A stretch of 7,047 nt of DNA from CBDVBZ01 sp965372355 (GTDB lineage Bacteria; Krumholzibacteriota; Krumholzibacteriia; WVZY01): positions 1 to 7,047 of the forward strand of contig CBDVBZ010000162.1 of the NCBI GenBank assembly GCA_965372355.1. The letters run 5' to 3'. The notes beneath the pieces were generated by a model, which had not been told where the DNA came from, ran no database searches, and was given only the letters and a program-made list of their open reading frames with translations. Position numbers and translations under genes: made by a program. Below are positions 1-6,513 of the stretch, in pieces. The first letter of the stretch is position 1; each line of letters opens with the position of its first letter.

Positions 1-39
1 CACCAAAGCAATGGCGTGCAGGAAATCATCAGGAGGTAA
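1..39 (+). CDS. Probable 3' end of an upstream gene (last 12 codons)
   Basis: Reading from base 1, the frame gives HQSNGVQEIIRR and then TAA at 37-39. The stop shares its last A with the ATG of the next ORF (TAATG). Third-position G/C is high in this frame (9 of 12 codons) but low (about 4 of 12) in the frame that leads into the following ORF, so coding appears to switch frame exactly at this junction. The last two sense codons, AGG AGG, also spell a Shine-Dalgarno sequence. Too little is present to name a product. The alternative is that the following ORF simply extends upstream beyond the window, since its frame has no stop before base 39. Confidence 0.35.
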   Translation, partial: HQSNGVQEIIRR

Positions 40-278
40 TGGACTACTGCCTCGGCGATTGCCAGATGACCAACCTCATCGTCCGCGCTATACAGGAGGC
101 CGGGCAAATTCGATGGGTGACGAGCAAAGGACGCGTCAGCTCAAGGCCTATGCCGCGACTCAAACCTGTGGAAGAAGTCATCCAGGATCCCGAACCCGAC
201 CAGTCTTGGATGGATAGCCCACTTCTGAAGGCAAAGTTCTACGAATGGGTTCTGGAAGCCACAGGGAAGAAGACGTGA
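39..278 (+). CDS. Hypothetical 79-residue protein, probably translationally coupled to the upstream gene
   Basis: I do not recognise a family. The protein is soluble in character, with no signal peptide or membrane segment, and about equal numbers of acidic and basic residues (roughly 11 each). It has two closely spaced cysteines near the start (YCLGDC, residues 3-8), a Pro-rich middle (PMPRLKP, then PEPDQSW around residues 51-57) and a charged C-terminus ending ATGKKT. AGGAGG lies at 31-36, only two bases before the ATG. That is too close for normal initiation but fits reinitiation after the TAA at 37-39. High third-position G/C begins at this ATG, which supports it as the start. The frame also stays open upstream to base 1, so it could instead be the 3' end of a longer gene. 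It is followed by a hydrolase fossil in the same frame, but it shows no resemblance to that family, so I do not join them. Confidence 0.5.
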   Translation: MDYCLGDCQMTNLIVRAIQEAGQIRWVTSKGRVSSRPMPRLKPVEEVIQDPEPDQSWMDSPLLKAKFYEWVLEATGKKT

Positions 279-290
279 GTAACGATCTAA

Positions 291-437
291 CATTATTTTC
301 CTCATCCTTGTGGTACGTTCCGTGCTCGTTTCCGGGATTCCACGCGTGAACCCCAATTGCTCACGAAGAACCAGGTTTACGAATACACCGTTGATCTCTG
401 GCACATGGGCATACTGATCGAGAAAGGCTGGAGGTGA
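291..437 (+). pseudogene. Remnant of a CocE/NonD-family hydrolase, C-terminal region fragment
   Basis: After the TAA at 288-290 this frame is open to TGA at 435-437, about 48 codons, with no credible start codon. It reads GTFRARFR (312-335), then PQLLTKN, then QVYEYTVDLW (372-401), then EKGWR before the stop. From memory, the C-terminal jelly-roll domain of CocE/NonD (X-Pro dipeptidyl-peptidase-like) serine hydrolases carries GxxRARYR, a leucine-rich turn, VYEYxxDLWPT and then GHRIR with a long tail. Order and spacing agree here. The fragment ends where GHRIR should be and lacks the catalytic alpha/beta-hydrolase part, so it cannot be an active enzyme. Its last codons overlap the Shine-Dalgarno sequence of the decarboxylase gene. 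I infer a deletion scar from a once-complete gene. The alternative, chance similarity, seems unlikely given two ordered motifs but was not tested. Confidence 0.6.
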
Positions 438-438
438 T
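430..438 (+). promoter_or_regulatory. Strong ribosome-binding site deciding the GTG start of the decarboxylase
   Basis: GGAGGTGAT is a full complement to the usual 16S rRNA 3' end. It lies with GGAGG at 430-434, seven bases before GTG at 442. No ATG nearby in that frame has comparable support, so GTG is taken as the start. Confidence 0.85.
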
Positions 439-441
439 ACT

Positions 442-1584
442 GTGAATCCGTACGACCTGCCTTTGGCAACAATCGAGCAGCTGGTAGAGGAACACGGAAC
501 GCCTATCTACATCGTAAGCAAGAAGAAGCTCATAGATAATTACCAACTTCTCGACAGAGCGCTGCCTGCCGTCCGTCTCTACTATGCGATGAAGGCGAAT
601 CCACACGAGGAGATTCTGAAGACCCTGGTCGGAATCGGCGCCGGTTTTGATGTCGCGTCCAAGGGCGAGATTGAGGACGCCATCAAGGCAGGAGCCAGCG
701 CCAGGGACGATCTCATCTTTGCTGACACCGTGAAGGATCCAAAACAGATTGCCTTTGCCTACAGCATAGGGATTGATGACTTTACGTACGACAATATATC
801 GGAAGTCCATCAGATCGCCATGCACGCCGCCGGTTCATATGTCCATCTCAGGATCGCCGTATCGAACAAGGGAAGCGTTGCCCATCTCAGCAAGAAGTTC
901 GGGGCGAAAGTTGAGGAGGCCATTCCGTTGTTGCTTGCAGCCCGTGACCAGGGTTTGCAGCCCAGGGGGATCAGTTTTCACGTAGGCAGCCAGTGCCTCG
1001 ATTCCAAGCGTTACGTGGAGGCCCTTGATTCAACCAGGGTCATTTTCGAGCAGGCTAAACAAGAGAACTTGAACCTGGAGATGATCGACATCGGTGGCGG
1101 TTTTCCGGTCAGGTATATCGATGAGGACATCAACCTGGGAAGCATGTGCAAGACGATCGTTGATCATTACAGGGATCTGTTTGGCGAGGAAGTCGCGCTG
1201 GCTGCCGAGCCGGGTCGAAGTATCGTGGGAGATGCCGCGATTTTGGTCACCAAGGTTATATCCGAGTCGGTTCGCGAGGGCAGGCGCTGGTTGTATTTCG
1301 ATGACGGTACCTACGGAAGCTTCCTGGAAGTATTGCTATACAACATGAAGTTCCCAATGAGAACCAACGCCTCCGGCGGGATGAAAAACTATGTTCTGGC
1401 AGGTCCTACCTGTGACTGTATCGATGTGTTCTCGAGGGATGCGCAAGGTGAAATCTGTGAGGTGGAGCTTCCCGAAATGCACCTCGACGACTTGCTTGTC
1501 GTGGGAAGCATGGGCGCCTACACGTATTCGGAATCCACGCGGTTCAATGGCTTCGACCCGCCAAAGTTTGTGTATATCGACTGA
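442..1584 (+). CDS. Ornithine/lysine decarboxylase-type PLP enzyme (fold type III)
   Basis: This 380-residue cytoplasmic enzyme belongs to the Orn/DAP/Arg decarboxylase 2 family. It most likely decarboxylates ornithine to putrescine (or lysine to cadaverine) as the entry to polyamine synthesis. The alanine-racemase-like TIM barrel shows the PLP lysine in YYAMKANP (K51), HVGSQC (H180), DIGGGFP (216-222, phosphate-binding glycines) and EPGRS (E256). The C-terminal beta domain shows DDGTYGSF (287-294), GPTCD (C324, D325, which in ornithine decarboxylase act from the partner subunit of the dimer) and GAYT (Y360). DDGTYGSF plus GPTCD is the ornithine/lysine pattern rather than diaminopimelate decarboxylase. 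The length fits bacterial members, and no antizyme-type C-terminal extension is seen. GTG start with an excellent Shine-Dalgarno. The upstream neighbour is a gene fossil, and no spermidine synthase or other polyamine gene lies in view. Ornithine versus lysine preference cannot be settled from the sequence. Confidence 0.92.
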   Translation: MNPYDLPLATIEQLVEEHGTPIYIVSKKKLIDNYQLLDRALPAVRLYYAMKANPHEEILKTLVGIGAGFDVASKGEIEDAIKAGASARDDLIFADTVKDPKQIAFAYSIGIDDFTYDNISEVHQIAMHAAGSYVHLRIAVSNKGSVAHLSKKFGAKVEEAIPLLLAARDQGLQPRGISFHVGSQCLDSKRYVEALDSTRVIFEQAKQENLNLEMIDIGGGFPVRYIDEDINLGSMCKTIVDHYRDLFGEEVALAAEPGRSIVGDAAILVTKVISESVREGRRWLYFDDGTYGSFLEVLLYNMKFPMRTNASGGMKNYVLAGPTCDCIDVFSRDAQGEICEVELPEMHLDDLLVVGSMGAYTYSESTRFNGFDPPKFVYID

Positions 1585-1758
1585 CCTGGATCTCAAAACG
1601 TCAGCGAGAGGTTTGCCGAGATGACGCTGGAGGAACCACAAGAATTCGAGGGCGAGACCTGGGGTGCACGCGACGCAGCGCCTCAGTTACTATAGGAAAA
1701 GAAACATACAGCCTGGGGACGAAATGCGCACCACGCTTCGGCGAAAGAGGAGCAGAGA

Positions 1759-2667
1759 ATGAGTCAGCTTTTCGGGAGCATCGAGGGCGGCGGCACCAAG
1801 TTCGTGTGTTGCGTTGCCAGCGGACCCGACGACATCCGCGATGAACTCCGTTATCCAACCACAACACCGGACGAAACCATCGGGCGCGCGATCGATTTCT
1901 TCGAGGGCCAGGAGCAAAAGCACGGCAAGATCGCGGCACTCGGCATCGGGTCGTTCGGCCCGATCGATCTCGAGCCGGGCTCGCTCAAGTACGGGTACGT
2001 GACGTCAACACCGAAGCCGGGATGGAAAGACACCGATTTCGTCGGTCGTATGCGGGAGCGATTCAATGTGCCGATCGGATGGGACACCGATGTCAACGCA
2101 GCCGCCCTCGGCGAGCACGTCTGGGGCGCGGCGAAACGACTGAACACGTTTATATACATGACGGTGGGTACCGGCGTCGGTGGCGGCGGCATGATCCGGG
2201 GCCGTCTCATGCACGGCCTGGTGCATCCGGAGATGGGGCACATCGCGCTGCCCCATGACCGCGAGGTCGATCCATATCCGGGCCGCTGTCCCTTTCACGG
2301 CGATTGTCTCGAGGGGATGGCCGCCGGTCCCGCTATTGCCGAGCGGTGGGGCAAACCGGGCAAGGAGCTGCCGCCGGATCACGACGCCTGGGTCCTCGAG
2401 GCCGAATACATGGCCCTTGGGCTTCGTTCTTTTGTGTGCGCGCTCTCACCGCGGCGGATCATACTCGGTGGGGGAGTCATGAAGACACCGGGGCTTGTTC
2501 CCCGTATTCGCTGGCGGCTGCTCGAACTCCTCGCCGGTTACGTTCAGCACCCCGCTATCGTCGACGATATCGACAATTATGTGGTACCGCCCGCGCTCGG
2601 AGAGCAGGCCGGGATGCTCGGTGGCATTGCGCTCGCTCAGCGGGCCCTGGCCGATTCAGAAAGCTAG
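1759..2667 (+). CDS. ROK-family sugar kinase, fructokinase type
   Basis: This 302-residue cytoplasmic kinase most likely phosphorylates fructose to fructose 6-phosphate with ATP. Other hexoses are possible, as ROK enzymes can be promiscuous. The N-terminal phosphate-binding motif is GSIEGGGTKF (6-15). GIGSFGPID (62-70) follows, then WDTDVNAAALGE (108-119) with the probable catalytic aspartate D111, then TVGTGVGGG (135-143). The ROK region has HPEMGH (156-161) and CPFHGDC (177-183). The C-x2-H-x2-C spacing with H161 is the zinc-binding arrangement of the Bacillus YdhR/GmuE type of fructokinase and differs from the CxCGxxGC motif of glucokinases and NagC regulators. GGGVM (237-241) follows near the end. 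No helix-turn-helix precedes it, so it is a kinase, not a repressor. AGAGGAG at 1746-1752 sits six bases before the ATG. The 174-base gap after the decarboxylase suggests its own promoter, but I could not identify one convincingly. The next gene follows after 31 bases. Confidence 0.92.
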   Translation: MSQLFGSIEGGGTKFVCCVASGPDDIRDELRYPTTTPDETIGRAIDFFEGQEQKHGKIAALGIGSFGPIDLEPGSLKYGYVTSTPKPGWKDTDFVGRMRERFNVPIGWDTDVNAAALGEHVWGAAKRLNTFIYMTVGTGVGGGGMIRGRLMHGLVHPEMGHIALPHDREVDPYPGRCPFHGDCLEGMAAGPAIAERWGKPGKELPPDHDAWVLEAEYMALGLRSFVCALSPRRIILGGGVMKTPGLVPRIRWRLLELLAGYVQHPAIVDDIDNYVVPPALGEQAGMLGGIALAQRALADSES

Positions 2668-2689
2668 ACCTGTTGTTGGATTCGCGATA

Positions 2690-2693
2690 GGAG
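2690..2693 (+). promoter_or_regulatory. Ribosome-binding site choosing between two adjacent ATGs
   Basis: GGAG (part of TAGGAG at 2688-2693) precedes two in-frame ATGs, at 2696 and 2699. Spacing is two bases to the first and five to the second, so 2699 is preferred. The longer open frame upstream, back to 2495, lies entirely within the kinase gene and is not coding. Confidence 0.6.
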
Positions 2694-2698
2694 ATATG

Positions 2699-3259
2699 AT
2701 GCGATTGGAAAAACTCGTCGTGGCTTGCGGTCTTTCCGCAACCCTCTTGTTATTGACTGGTGGACCGTCCGTGGGTCAGGAGCACGAGCCGGTACTGGAA
2801 GACACGACTGCGGAGCACGAGGGGACAGAGCACAAGCTTCATCCCAACCACTTTGGTGGCCTGATCGGGGTCTCCACGCATCACGATATAGATGACTCGG
2901 GGTTGACACTTGGCCTGGAATACACGCGGGTGTTCTCGTCAAGGTGGGCCATCGCGGCCTACCTGGAGCTGGTTAGCAGCACGCTCGAACGCGACGTCGT
3001 CTTCGCGGTTGGCGGCGTCTTTTACCCGATACGAGGCCTGAGCCTTGTACTCGCTCCGGGTGTCGAGCAGGTCGAAAAGGATGTGCAGGTCCACGGCGCA
3101 GTGGAAAAGGAGACTGAGCTCGGGCTTTTGCTGCGGTTCGGTGTGGGCTACACCTTTAGGCTGACACCCGAGGCCGCGATTGGGCCGGCCGTGTTCGTGG
3201 ATCGGGCTCGTGATCGGTGGACCTCGCTAGTCTCTATTGCAATGGTCGTCGGTTTCTAA
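2699..3259 (+). CDS. Small exported protein, predicted outer-membrane beta-barrel with His-rich N-terminus
   Basis: The 186-residue product starts with a signal peptide: MRLEK, then a hydrophobic stretch to about residue 21, with likely cleavage near SVGQ (24-27). A mature N-terminus rich in His, Glu and Thr follows (H29, H40, H45, H48, H51, with H61-H62 shortly after). The remainder, from about residue 52, alternates polar and hydrophobic residues in strands such as GLTLGLEYTRVF (68-79) and LGLLLRFGVGYTF (141-153), and ends in MVVGF. A terminal Phe after alternating strands is the classic signal for outer-membrane barrel assembly. The size would fit an eight-stranded barrel. VVAC (7-10) matches a lipobox by letters, but it lies before the hydrophobic core, so I do not call a lipoprotein. 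The function is unknown; the His/Glu cluster could bind metal, which is inference. The 31-base spacing after the kinase suggests one transcript. Confidence 0.8.
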   Translation: MRLEKLVVACGLSATLLLLTGGPSVGQEHEPVLEDTTAEHEGTEHKLHPNHFGGLIGVSTHHDIDDSGLTLGLEYTRVFSSRWAIAAYLELVSSTLERDVVFAVGGVFYPIRGLSLVLAPGVEQVEKDVQVHGAVEKETELGLLLRFGVGYTFRLTPEAAIGPAVFVDRARDRWTSLVSIAMVVGF

Positions 3260-3267
3260 GATTGTCG

Positions 3268-3289
3268 GGTAAGCCGCGGCCAGCTAACC
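3268..3289 (+). terminator. Weak hairpin after the barrel gene, possible terminator
   Basis: GGTAAGC (3268-3274) can pair with GCTAACC (3283-3289), with one A-A mismatch and an eight-base loop. It begins nine bases after the TAA. No T-run follows, so it is at best a weak intrinsic terminator or a 3' end stabiliser. Confidence 0.25.
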
Positions 3290-3602
3290 GGACGCCATTA
3301 CCTCTGTCAGTTGCGTTTCTCCAATTCCGCCAAACGTGCGGCGCTGACTGTTTCAGGTCGCAGGTCGCCGAACTCCTCGACCGGAGCCGTGGTTGGTCAC
3401 CGAGTCGGAGTTGCATAGGATCTGCACCGCCAATCGCGCAACCCATTGATTTCGTACGGCTTGTGTCGCGACGGGTTCGCCGGGCGGCGTTCGAGCGTTG
3501 GCCCAGTGGCGCTCGATTCTTCGCGCCGTTGCAGGGCTGACAACTTTCTGGTTAACTCTGCAAAAAGCCGACCACGTATTCGCTTTCTTTGATCGAACGA
3601 TT

Positions 3603-3610
3603 GGAGGGAG
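3603..3610 (+). promoter_or_regulatory. Ribosome-binding site fixing the start of the large secreted protein
   Basis: GGAGGGAG ends five bases before ATG at 3616. An in-frame ATG at 3589 would place nine extra residues (MIERLEGET) before the signal peptide, and those codons contain the Shine-Dalgarno itself. The start at 3616 is therefore clearly better. Confidence 0.85.
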
Positions 3611-3615
3611 AAACC

Positions 3616-6513
3616 ATGGCACGGCGACCCCTTTTCTGCCGCCTTCGATTCACTGTTCTTTTCCTGACTCTCTTACTGGCTGCGGCCACAAGTGCTTGGG
3701 GCCAGATACGCGTAAACTTGAATGCCACAGGTGCGAACGATGGGTCCTCCTGGGCGGACGCCTTTACCGATCTACAGTCTGCGCTTGCCGTCGCTACGGG
3801 TGGTAGCGAGATCTGGGTTGCGGCCGGCACCTACCACCCGACCCCATCGACCGAACGAGCGGCGACTTTTCAGCTTGTTACCGGAGTGGCCATTTACGGC
3901 GGTTTCGAGGGTACGGAGGTCACGCTCGGCGAGCGCGATCTTTCCGCGAATACTGTCATTCTGAGCGGAGACATCGGTGTGCCGGATGATTCATCCGACA
4001 ATAGCTACCATGTCGTCACAAGTAGCGGTACCGAGTCGAGCGCGATCCTGGATGGTTTTACCGTCCGCGGGGGTAATGCCGATGGCTCGAGCCCGCACAA
4101 CTTTGGCGGTGGCATCTTCAACGAAGACGGACGGCCGACGCTACGCAACTTGTTTCTCCTGGAGAACTCGGCCACTTACGGAGCCGCCATCATAAACGTC
4201 ACCGATGCCGATGTCGATATCAGGAACATAGTGTGTATCAACAACACGGCGGTCTACGGGGGAGCGATGTACAATGGTTATGGCAGCGACGCGCTTCTGA
4301 CAAACGTGACCATTGTCGGCAACGCCGCGTCCTTTGGCGGCGGCCTCATCAACGTCAGCAGCAATCCCACGATCACCAACTCGGTCATTTGGGGCAACAC
4401 GGCCGGGGCCGGTCCACAGATATACAACCTGATTGACGAAACACCCATGATCGACCACTCGCTGATAGAGGGCTCGGGTGGAAGTAGCGCGTCCTGGGAT
4501 ATGAGCCTTGGAATCGATGGCGGCAACAACATTGACGCGGATCCGTTGTTTTTCGATGTCACGCAGAACGACGTTAGAGGAACGGTGTTCTCGCCCGTCG
4601 TGGATGCCGGGAACAGCGGCGCGCCGGGACTCGCGGCGACGGACATTCTGGGAAACCCGCGGATACTCGATGGCGGCGTCGACATGGGTGCCTACGAGTT
4701 TGCCTGCGCCCCGGGTCCGGTGGTCTACGTTGACACGGACGCTGCCGGCGCCGACGACGGATCCTCGTGGAACGATGCGTACACGAGCCTGCGGGAAGCC
4801 TTGATGTTCGTGTGCGCCAGCGTCAACCAAGTATGGGTCGCCGGAGGCACGTACGTTCCAACCAGCGGTTTGAACCGTGAATCGCGGTTTACCGTTCGAA
4901 GCGGCCTGGGGTTGTATGGTGGGTTCGACGGCACGGAGACGGCCCGCAGCGAGCGCGATCACGTTGCGAATCTAACGGTCCTCAGCGGCGAGATCGGGGG
5001 GCCTGAGGCGACGGACAACACGGCGAATCTGGTGTCGGCGCTGGACTCCGACACCACTACTGTGATTGATGGTTTTACGATCACCAGGAGCTACGACGGG
5101 TCGGGTCTTGCGATCCAGCATGGAACAGTAAAGAACCTCATCGTTACGGACAACCACTCGCCCGGCAAAAGCGGCGGCGGTATCCGGGTGATTGGTGATG
5201 CGCAGATCATGGATGTGACAATCACGGACAACTCGGCGAGTAACGGCGGGGGTATGCACTGCTGTTGTTACATACAGCCATACATCACGCGTGTGTTGTT
5301 CATGAACAACTCAGCTTTGCAGGGCGGTGGACTGACGCTCCACACATGCGATTACGCGGTTGTCAGCGATATTGATTTTATCGGAAACAGCGCGAGCAGC
5401 GGTGGGGGGCTTGCCCTCTCCAGTACGGACAACGCGATCATCGACGATATCAGGTGTGTCGGAAATACGGCCACCAGGGGTGGTGCAACGTATTTCTTTC
5501 GAAGCTACAGTAGCTCAATCAGCAACTCGACATTCGTTTCAAACTCTTCAACGGCCGATGGCGGGGGCGTGTATATCCTGGCAAGCCGCCCCACACTGAT
5601 CAATGTTATTTTCAAGGACAATGTGGCAGCGGGGAATGGTGGGGGGATCGCCTCCCGCAAAGAAGCGACGGCGCCCTTCGAAGCAAGCACAACAACTGTG
5701 ATCGGTGCCGTGTTCGACGGCAACTCCGGCAACCAGGGCGGTGGTATGTACAACTATGGGGGCGACGCAACCATTATCAATGCGACCTTCTTTGGTAACC
5801 GCGCTGATGATGCCGGCGGCGGCATATTCCACTCGTATAGCTCGAGCCACGGGTTGACCATGACCAACACGATTCTCTGGGGGGACACTGCATTGACAGG
5901 AAGTGAGATTCATAACCATGGTCTGGCTGCGACGGCCGTGAATTACTCGCTCATTCAGGGTTCCGGTGGGAGCGGTGCGGCATGGGACTCCGCACTCGGG
6001 TTTGACGCCGGCGGCAATCTTGACTCCGATCCGCTCTTCGCGGCGCCGACGACGGGGGATCTTCACCTGCTGTTCGGCTCATCCGCAATCAACGCGGGCG
6101 ACGGTAACAACCCGGATCTGCCGCCGACAGACGCAGACGGCAACCCGCGCATCGCGGGATGGACGGTCGATCTGGGGGCCTACGAATACCAGGCCACGAC
6201 ATCCGGAGTTGAGGACCCACCCGATCCGACGTACGCAAATCGCTCGATCAAGGCCGTCTATCCGAACCCGTTCAATCCCGCTGTGACAATCGTCTTCGAA
6301 CTCGACCGGGTGAGACACGTCAACGTCTCGGTATTCGACGCTGCCGGCAGGCTCGTCCGCACACTGTTGGATGTCCCTAAACCGGCGGGGGAGCACCACG
6401 TGCATTGGGATGCACGCGATCGTGCGGGTCGCGCCCTTGCAAGCGGCGTATACCTCGTTCGTGTCGAGGCAGGGTCCTGGAGTGCCTCACGCAAGCTGGT
6501 TCTTCTCAAATGA
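3616..6513 (+). CDS. Large secreted protein: two right-handed beta-helix units plus FlgD-like/type IX-type sorting tail
   Basis: This 965-residue protein is exported. Its signal peptide spans roughly 1-29 (MARRPLF, a hydrophobic core, then SAWG before Q30). Two homologous units follow, about 31-362 and 369-858. Each opens with NDGSSWADAF or DDGSSWNDAY, then has WVAAGTY or WVAGGTY, YGGFEGTE or YGGFDGTE, and a run of beta-helix rungs marked by N-x-A-x(2-3)-GGG turns. Each closes with a block in which DADPLF or DSDPLF, a VDAG or INAG turn, GNPRI and VDMGAYE or VDLGAYE recur, as in 'choice-of-anchor Q' proteins. After a Pro-rich linker, residues 878-965 form the tail: YPNPFNP, VFDAAGRLVRTL, WDARDRAGR, ASGVYLVRVE and a terminal KLVLLK. 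This matches FlgD-Ig-like/type IX sorting domains, so surface attachment or release is inferred. Parallel beta-helices often bind or cleave polysaccharides, but I see no catalytic signature. Cysteines (207, 364, 400, 549-551, 578, 614) are unusually many for this fold. Confidence 0.92.
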   Translation: MARRPLFCRLRFTVLFLTLLLAAATSAWGQIRVNLNATGANDGSSWADAFTDLQSALAVATGGSEIWVAAGTYHPTPSTERAATFQLVTGVAIYGGFEGTEVTLGERDLSANTVILSGDIGVPDDSSDNSYHVVTSSGTESSAILDGFTVRGGNADGSSPHNFGGGIFNEDGRPTLRNLFLLENSATYGAAIINVTDADVDIRNIVCINNTAVYGGAMYNGYGSDALLTNVTIVGNAASFGGGLINVSSNPTITNSVIWGNTAGAGPQIYNLIDETPMIDHSLIEGSGGSSASWDMSLGIDGGNNIDADPLFFDVTQNDVRGTVFSPVVDAGNSGAPGLAATDILGNPRILDGGVDMGAYEFACAPGPVVYVDTDAAGADDGSSWNDAYTSLREALMFVCASVNQVWVAGGTYVPTSGLNRESRFTVRSGLGLYGGFDGTETARSERDHVANLTVLSGEIGGPEATDNTANLVSALDSDTTTVIDGFTITRSYDGSGLAIQHGTVKNLIVTDNHSPGKSGGGIRVIGDAQIMDVTITDNSASNGGGMHCCCYIQPYITRVLFMNNSALQGGGLTLHTCDYAVVSDIDFIGNSASSGGGLALSSTDNAIIDDIRCVGNTATRGGATYFFRSYSSSISNSTFVSNSSTADGGGVYILASRPTLINVIFKDNVAAGNGGGIASRKEATAPFEASTTTVIGAVFDGNSGNQGGGMYNYGGDATIINATFFGNRADDAGGGIFHSYSSSHGLTMTNTILWGDTALTGSEIHNHGLAATAVNYSLIQGSGGSGAAWDSALGFDAGGNLDSDPLFAAPTTGDLHLLFGSSAINAGDGNNPDLPPTDADGNPRIAGWTVDLGAYEYQATTSGVEDPPDPTYANRSIKAVYPNPFNPAVTIVFELDRVRHVNVSVFDAAGRLVRTLLDVPKPAGEHHVHWDARDRAGRALASGVYLVRVEAGSWSASRKLVLLK
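3706..4701 (+). repeat. Beta-helix unit 1 (about 332 residues) of the protein-level duplication
   Basis: This covers residues about 31-362. Its rungs carry GGG or GG turns at 164, 189, 215 and 241, a period of 25-26 residues. It ends in NSVIWGN, HSLIEGSGGS, DADPLF, GNPRI and VDMGAYE, all of which recur in unit 2. At DNA level only short stretches remain identical (for example GAGCGCGATC), so the duplication is old. Confidence 0.85.
4720..6189 (+). repeat. Beta-helix unit 2 (about 490 residues), expanded copy
   Basis: This covers residues about 369-858. It has the same opening and closing motifs as unit 1, but more rungs: GGG or GG turns at 520, 544, 570, 597, 622, 649, 675, 708 and 734, spaced 24-27 residues except for one of 33. 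The roughly 158-residue excess over unit 1 is close to six rungs of 26. It ends in NTILWGD, YSLIQGSGGS, DSDPLF, GNPRI and VDLGAYE. Confidence 0.85.
6247..6510 (+). other. C-terminal FlgD-like/type IX-type sorting domain of the secreted protein
   Basis: Residues 878-965 form a compact Ig-like beta domain. The ordered signature is YPNPFNP, a beta strand (TIVFEL), VFDAAGRLV, an AGEHHVHWD strand, RAGRALASGVY, then LVRVE and KLVLLK at the very end. In Bacteroidetes such tails route proteins through type IX secretion. In deep-branching FCB candidate phyla, similar tails are widespread although the secretion route is less certain. No secretion gene is in this window. Confidence 0.85.

Larger units (their letters stand above)
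3260..3615 (+). other. Intergenic region without a supported gene
   Basis: About 350 bases lie between the barrel gene and the large secreted-protein gene. Open frames here have no Shine-Dalgarno, no recognisable motif, and they run out of or into neighbouring genes. It holds a weak hairpin just after the barrel gene, a tandem CAGGTCG CAGGTCG (3354-3367) and, near its end, the ribosome-binding site of the next gene. TTGCAG (3529-3534) and TTAACT (3552-3557) have a 17-base spacer and could be a weak sigma70-like promoter for the large gene, but the second hexamer matches consensus at only three positions. Confidence 0.6.

Noticed and set aside
1665..1693. Possible promoter for the kinase, TACTAT at 1688-1693
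   Set aside because: The -10-like hexamer is reasonable, but the hexamer 17 bases upstream (TGCACG) does not resemble a -35 box.
1621..1695. 24-codon open frame (MTLEEPQEFEG...) between the decarboxylase and the kinase
   Set aside because: No Shine-Dalgarno, no recognisable motif, and it is in the same frame just past the decarboxylase stop; most likely chance.
2495..2698. In-frame 5' extension of the barrel protein overlapping the kinase
   Set aside because: It lies within the kinase coding region; the signal peptide and GGAG fix the start at 2699 (or 2696).
2699..2728. Lipobox-like VVAC in the barrel protein
   Set aside because: The cysteine is residue 10, before the hydrophobic core; the signal peptide continues well past it.
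3370..3412. Imperfect palindrome ACTCC ... GGAGT in the intergenic region
   Set aside because: Only the outer five bases pair cleanly; the interior needs shifts and mismatches.
3510..3560. Possible integron attC-like or mobile-element end around the TGACAACTT...GTTAAC stretch
   Set aside because: No matching inverted core sites, no integrase or transposase, and no flanking direct repeat visible.
3217..3806. Open frames across the 3260-3615 gap, including one starting MAQWRSILRAV at 3498
   Set aside because: No ribosome-binding sites, no family resemblance, and they run into the known coding frames of neighbouring genes.
4141..4962. 273-codon open frame on the - strand inside the secreted-protein gene
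   Set aside because: Antisense shadow of a strongly supported coding frame with high third-position G/C; its product is Arg/Val-rich with no motif.
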